Positions 6,181-8,496 of a DNA stretch of 8,496 nt are shown here, in pieces (position 1 is the first letter of the stretch; each line of letters starts with the position of its first letter). The stretch covers positions 1-8,496 of the forward strand of contig NZ_QFPF01000106.1 of assembly GCF_003248605.1 (NCBI RefSeq), in the 5' to 3' direction. The notes under the pieces are model-generated. The model was not told the DNA's origin. It did no database searches and saw only the letters and a program-made list of their open reading frames with translations. The position numbers and the translations under genes were made by a program. Origin of the DNA: Microbacterium sp. (GTDB lineage Bacteria; Actinomycetota; Actinomycetes; Actinomycetales; Microbacteriaceae).

Positions 6181-6186
6181 ACCATA
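6181..6186 (-). promoter_or_regulatory. Candidate -10 box TATGGT for the membrane protein gene
   Basis: TATGGT (6186-6181) fits TAnnnT. A start 7-8 nt downstream, near A at 6173, would begin the transcript exactly at the three-way-junction sequence. The -35 is weak: TCGCCC at 6210-6205 has an 18-nt spacer and three matches. The box sits immediately after the amidohydrolase stop codon. Confidence 0.3.
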
Positions 6187-6189
6187 GCG

Positions 6190-7950
6190 TCATCCGATGG
6201 TCGCGGGCGACTCCGCGGGGGCGGCCGGAGTGTGGTGGCAGCATGCGGGGACGCCGAGTCCGCGCAGAGCGAAGAATCCCGCGTCATCGACCTGACCGGA
6301 TGCCGCAGCGAACGCGTCGAGGTCGATGCGCGCCCCGCCGAGCCACGTGCCCGATATCCCGATCGCCCCGATCGTCTCGGGCGCGACGGCGAACGGATCG
6401 GCGTCGAGGGCGACGAGGTCGGCGAGCTTGCCGACCTCGAGTGAACCGACGTCGCCCTCGGTCCCCAGCGCGTAGGCGGCGTTGATCGTCTGAGCGGCAA
6501 GCGCCTCGTCGAGCGTGGTCGCCTGCCCCGGACCACGCACCGTGCCGCTCGAGGTACGCCGGGTCACGGCCGTCTGGATGTTCAGAAGAGGCGTGGGCGG
6601 GCTCACGCTGCCGTCGTTGTGGAAGGACGGGTGCACCCCGGCGTCGAAGGCGTCGCGGAACCGCTGCCACGTGGCTCCGATGGCCGGATCGAACATCTGC
6701 CCGTCGAGGAGGTCGCCCCAGTAGTAGAACTGAAAGGGCCCCATCGAGGCGACGACGCCGAGGTCGGCCATGCGGCGGAACTGATCGCGACGGGCGCCGC
6801 CGATGTGTTCGACACGCCACCGGTGGTCGGTGTCCGTCAACCCGTGCTTGTCGAGTGCCCGGCTGAAGGCGTCGAGGACGATGTCGAGCCCGATGTCGCC
6901 GTTGACGTGGAAGGCCATCTGCCACCCTTCTGCCGCGTGCGCATCCAGCAGCGCGTCGAGCTGGGTGCGCGTGTAGTTCATCGGCTTCTGCCCCGTCACC
7001 CCCGCGGGGATGCCTGCCGCGCGCGTGGCGGGTGTATCGAGATAGGGCTCGCTCATCGCGATGTTGCCCACCCACGGAGACCCGTCGGCCCAGAGCTTGA
7101 TGCCCTGCTTGTGCAGCATCGTCGAGGGGATGTGCGAGGTGAAGGGTTCGCCGCAGTCGGCCTCGGTGGACATGTGGTAGAGCGTGATGCGCAGGGGTGA
7201 GCTCGGCAGCGACGCGAGCGTCTCGTAGGCCTGCTTGAGCGGAGTCTTGTACGTCAGCTCGGATGTCGAGGTGATCCCCGCGGACGACATCATCATGTAG
7301 TACTCCACGGCACCCTGCATCGGCCTGCCGCCGGCGGCGATCGCATCCAGGACGGGCGCCGCCAAGGCCATCGCCGCAGGAACCTCCGTGGCCCGGCCGT
7401 CGAGGCTGCCGTCCGGCTTTCGGCCGAAGAATCCGCCCACCGGATCCGCCGGCGGGCTCTCGATCCAGCCGAGCTCGCGTATGACGGCCGACGTCACATA
7501 CGAGGTGTGCCCGGAGTTGCCGAAGACGAGCACGAGGCGGTCGCCGAAGATCTCGTCGAGGACGTCCGCGGTCGGCTCGTCGTGCTGCTGCAGGAGACCG
7601 TCGAAGCCGAAGAACGACAACGGGGCCGCCGCGTCCGTCTCGGCGATGGCCCTGCGGAAGACCGCGACCACGTCCTCCCACGTCGGGCAGAACCACGGTG
7701 CGATCCAGTACGCGGGATGCATCGTCGCCATGCCGCTGAGGACCGGATGCGAGTGCGAATCGATGAAGCCGGGCAGCAGGCACGCAGCGCCCGTGTCCTC
7801 CACCGGCGCGCCGGGCAGGGCGGCTCTGCACTCGGCCACGGTTCCGACGGCGACGATGCGCCCGTCGGCGACCGCGAGGGCATCCGCCCGCGGGGTCTCG
7901 GGGTTCATCGTGATGATGGTCTCGGCGGTGAGGATGCGCGCGCTGGGCAT
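6190..7950 (-). CDS. Amidohydrolase of the YtcJ-like (Amidohydro_3) family
   Basis: The 586-residue cytoplasmic protein is a metal-dependent hydrolase of the amidohydrolase superfamily. An N-terminal beta-sandwich part (1-55) precedes the TIM barrel. Motifs are GFIDSHSHP (61-69, HxH ligands H66 and H68), GHTSYV (147-152), GIKLWADGS (283-291), FHVNGDIGLD (347-356), WRVEHIGG (378-385), SFHNDGSVSPP (442-452) and the closing GSLEVGKLADLVALDADPF (502-520). Relatives hydrolyse amide or N-formyl bonds and are often annotated only generally; the substrate here cannot be told. A tail of about 35 residues after the second sandwich (552-586) contains Cys-Cys-His-His at 570-573, which I do not know from the family. 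ATG at 7950 is chosen because AGGAG (7959-7955) precedes it and homology-like sequence begins there. The frame stays open to an ATG at 8037, but that extension is Pro-rich and lies in hairpin sequence. Confidence 0.88.
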   Translation of the reverse strand: MPSARILTAETIITMNPETPRADALAVADGRIVAVGTVAECRAALPGAPVEDTGAACLLPGFIDSHSHPVLSGMATMHPAYWIAPWFCPTWEDVVAVFRRAIAETDAAAPLSFFGFDGLLQQHDEPTADVLDEIFGDRLVLVFGNSGHTSYVTSAVIRELGWIESPPADPVGGFFGRKPDGSLDGRATEVPAAMALAAPVLDAIAAGGRPMQGAVEYYMMMSSAGITSTSELTYKTPLKQAYETLASLPSSPLRITLYHMSTEADCGEPFTSHIPSTMLHKQGIKLWADGSPWVGNIAMSEPYLDTPATRAAGIPAGVTGQKPMNYTRTQLDALLDAHAAEGWQMAFHVNGDIGLDIVLDAFSRALDKHGLTDTDHRWRVEHIGGARRDQFRRMADLGVVASMGPFQFYYWGDLLDGQMFDPAIGATWQRFRDAFDAGVHPSFHNDGSVSPPTPLLNIQTAVTRRTSSGTVRGPGQATTLDEALAAQTINAAYALGTEGDVGSLEVGKLADLVALDADPFAVAPETIGAIGISGTWLGGARIDLDAFAAASGQVDDAGFFALRGLGVPACCHHTPAAPAESPATIG

Positions 7951-7954
7951 TCTG

Positions 7955-7959
7955 CTCCT
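7955..7959 (-). promoter_or_regulatory. Ribosome binding site that fixes the amidohydrolase start
   Basis: AGGAG (7959-7955) lies 4 nt before the ATG at 7950. It favours this start over the upstream in-frame ATG at 8037, which has no such site. Confidence 0.6.
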
Positions 7960-8011
7960 GGGGGGACTGAGCGGGTGACACGGCGACTCGACCACATCGG
8001 CGACGGTTGCG

Positions 8012-8028
8012 CCCGGCGACCCGCCGGG
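8012..8028 (-). repeat. Second of two tandem hairpins upstream of the amidohydrolase
   Basis: CCCGGCG (8012-8018) and CGCCGGG (8022-8028) form a perfect 7-bp stem with a 3-nt loop. It lies 6 nt beyond the hairpin at 8032-8056. Sequence TTCCC(C)GGCGGG is shared by both hairpins as a direct repeat on the minus strand. No T-run follows. It could be a second terminator stem or part of the amidohydrolase 5' leader. Confidence 0.4.
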
Positions 8029-8031
8029 AAC

Positions 8032-8056
8032 GTGCATTCCCGCCGGGGAATGTCAC
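8032..8056 (-). terminator. Stem-loop terminator candidate after the holin-like gene
   Basis: CATTCCC (8035-8041) and GGGAATG (8046-8052) form a perfect 7-bp stem with a tetraloop. Three more pairs, GTG (8032-8034) with CAC (8054-8056), extend it past one bulged base at 8053. On the minus strand it starts 4 nt after the TGA of the gene at 8477-8061, the right place for a terminator. A T-run is missing, as is common in high-G+C actinomycetes, so a function in termination is inferred from position and stem quality. Confidence 0.5.
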
Positions 8057-8060
8057 CTGC

Positions 8061-8477
8061 TCACGCGTCGGCGCGTCTGGCGTCCTTGCGCTCGTCCACA
8101 CGACGCTTGAGGAAGATCAGAGGCAGCAGGACGGTCGCGAGCGCCGTGACGAGCCAGACGATGACCGGCGCGAGCACCCAGGAGAGCGCGTCCGTGATGC
8201 GCAGGCCGCCGATGGGCAGCAGCACGACGACGAGCAGGGCGACGAGCGTGGAGACGATGCCGATGCCCCCGAGCAGTGCCGGGGCGTAGCGGCGCGCCAT
8301 CGTCGCGATCCACGGCGCGAGCACGCTCTGCAGGATGGCGAAGATCACCACGGCGATGACGAAGCCCCACCAGTCTGCCCAGACGATCTGGAAGCCCGGC
8401 AGCAGGAGGTCGGCGGCGACGAGCCCGAGCGCAGCCGAGAGCACGAACACGAGCGTGCGGAAGAGGAACATGATCAC
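8061..8477 (-). CDS. Small four-helix membrane protein, phage-holin superfamily IV / YvlD-like
   Basis: The 138-residue product has four membrane helices (about 4-24, 36-57, 68-90 and 98-122) and a short charged cytoplasmic tail KRRVDERKDARR (124-135). Layout, size and the LLPGFQI (25-31) and LPIGGLRITDALSW (87-100) segments resemble the widespread family annotated as mycobacterial-type four-TMS phage holin, superfamily IV, or YvlD. Despite the name, most members are chromosomal with no phage nearby, as here, so cell lysis should not be assumed. Two starts are possible: GTG at 8477 or ATG at 8471. GTG is preferred because TAGGGT (8490-8485) ends exactly 7 nt before it, which would make a leaderless mRNA; no clear ribosome binding site serves the ATG. 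A strong hairpin follows the stop. Confidence 0.8.
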   Translation of the reverse strand: MIMFLFRTLVFVLSAALGLVAADLLLPGFQIVWADWWGFVIAVVIFAILQSVLAPWIATMARRYAPALLGGIGIVSTLVALLVVVLLPIGGLRITDALSWVLAPVIVWLVTALATVLLPLIFLKRRVDERKDARRADA

Positions 8478-8484
8478 GCTCGTG

Positions 8485-8490
8485 ACCCTA
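8485..8490 (-). promoter_or_regulatory. Candidate -10 box TAGGGT for a leaderless transcript
   Basis: TAGGGT (8490-8485) is followed by 7 nt and then the GTG at 8477, so transcription would begin on the first base of the start codon. The -35 region lies beyond the right edge and cannot be checked. Confidence 0.45.
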
Positions 8491-8496
8491 CCGCGG

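Noticed and set aside
7951..8037. Upstream extension of the amidohydrolase to the ATG at 8037
   Set aside because: The extra 29 residues are Pro/Ser-rich, the ATG has no ribosome binding site and lies inside a hairpin arm, whereas the ATG at 7950 follows AGGAG.
8061..8477. Prophage remnant suggested by the holin-like name
   Set aside because: No endolysin, integrase, structural gene or attachment repeat is nearby, and this family is usually chromosomal housekeeping.
1..8496. tRNA, rRNA, CRISPR array or insertion sequence
   Set aside because: No cloverleaf or rRNA-like stretch, no regularly spaced repeats and no transposase motif or terminal inverted repeats were seen on either strand by eye.

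Overview
The window is high-G+C DNA with a compact layout, 4-bp gene overlaps, TAnnnT-type -10 boxes and several starts without a Shine-Dalgarno. Protein style and gene order (prmC - tsaC - wecA - atpI-like, probably leading into atpB) suggest an actinomycete of the Micrococcales. Microbacteriaceae, and Microbacterium in particular, is the best guess, inferred from pattern and not from a search. Most of the window looks like ordinary chromosomal core genes. I see no phage, IS element, CRISPR array, tRNA or rRNA.

Left block, minus strand (3572 to 1, read leftward): prmC (release-factor glutamine methyltransferase), tsaC/ywlC (threonylcarbamoyl-AMP synthase), wecA-type polyprenyl-phosphate sugar-1-phosphate transferase and an AtpI-like four-helix membrane protein. 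tsaC/wecA and wecA/atpI overlap by 4 bp, so the last three are probably translationally coupled. Beyond them is a leader of about 200 nt. The atp operon itself lies outside the window, although the first codons of atpB may be present at 42-1.

Middle block, plus strand (3765-5286): cysK and cysE, 4 nt apart. Together they make cysteine from serine. CysE ends in isoleucine, the residue that docks into CysK in the cysteine synthase complex. The 192-nt region shared with divergent prmC holds promoters for both sides and a cluster of short repeats.

Right block, minus strand (8477 to 5337): a four-helix protein resembling the phage-holin superfamily IV / YvlD-type membrane proteins, a large amidohydrolase of the YtcJ-like Amidohydro_3 family, and a six-helix membrane protein of unknown function. 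Both gaps between them hold unusually perfect inverted repeats: a tandem hairpin pair at 8012-8056 and a potential three-way junction at 6127-6172.

No clearly new biological system is visible. The best leads are the three-way-junction sequence before the unknown membrane protein, the -10 boxes placed for leaderless or near-leaderless transcripts, the repeats upstream of cysKE, and the CCHH-bearing C-terminal tail of the amidohydrolase.
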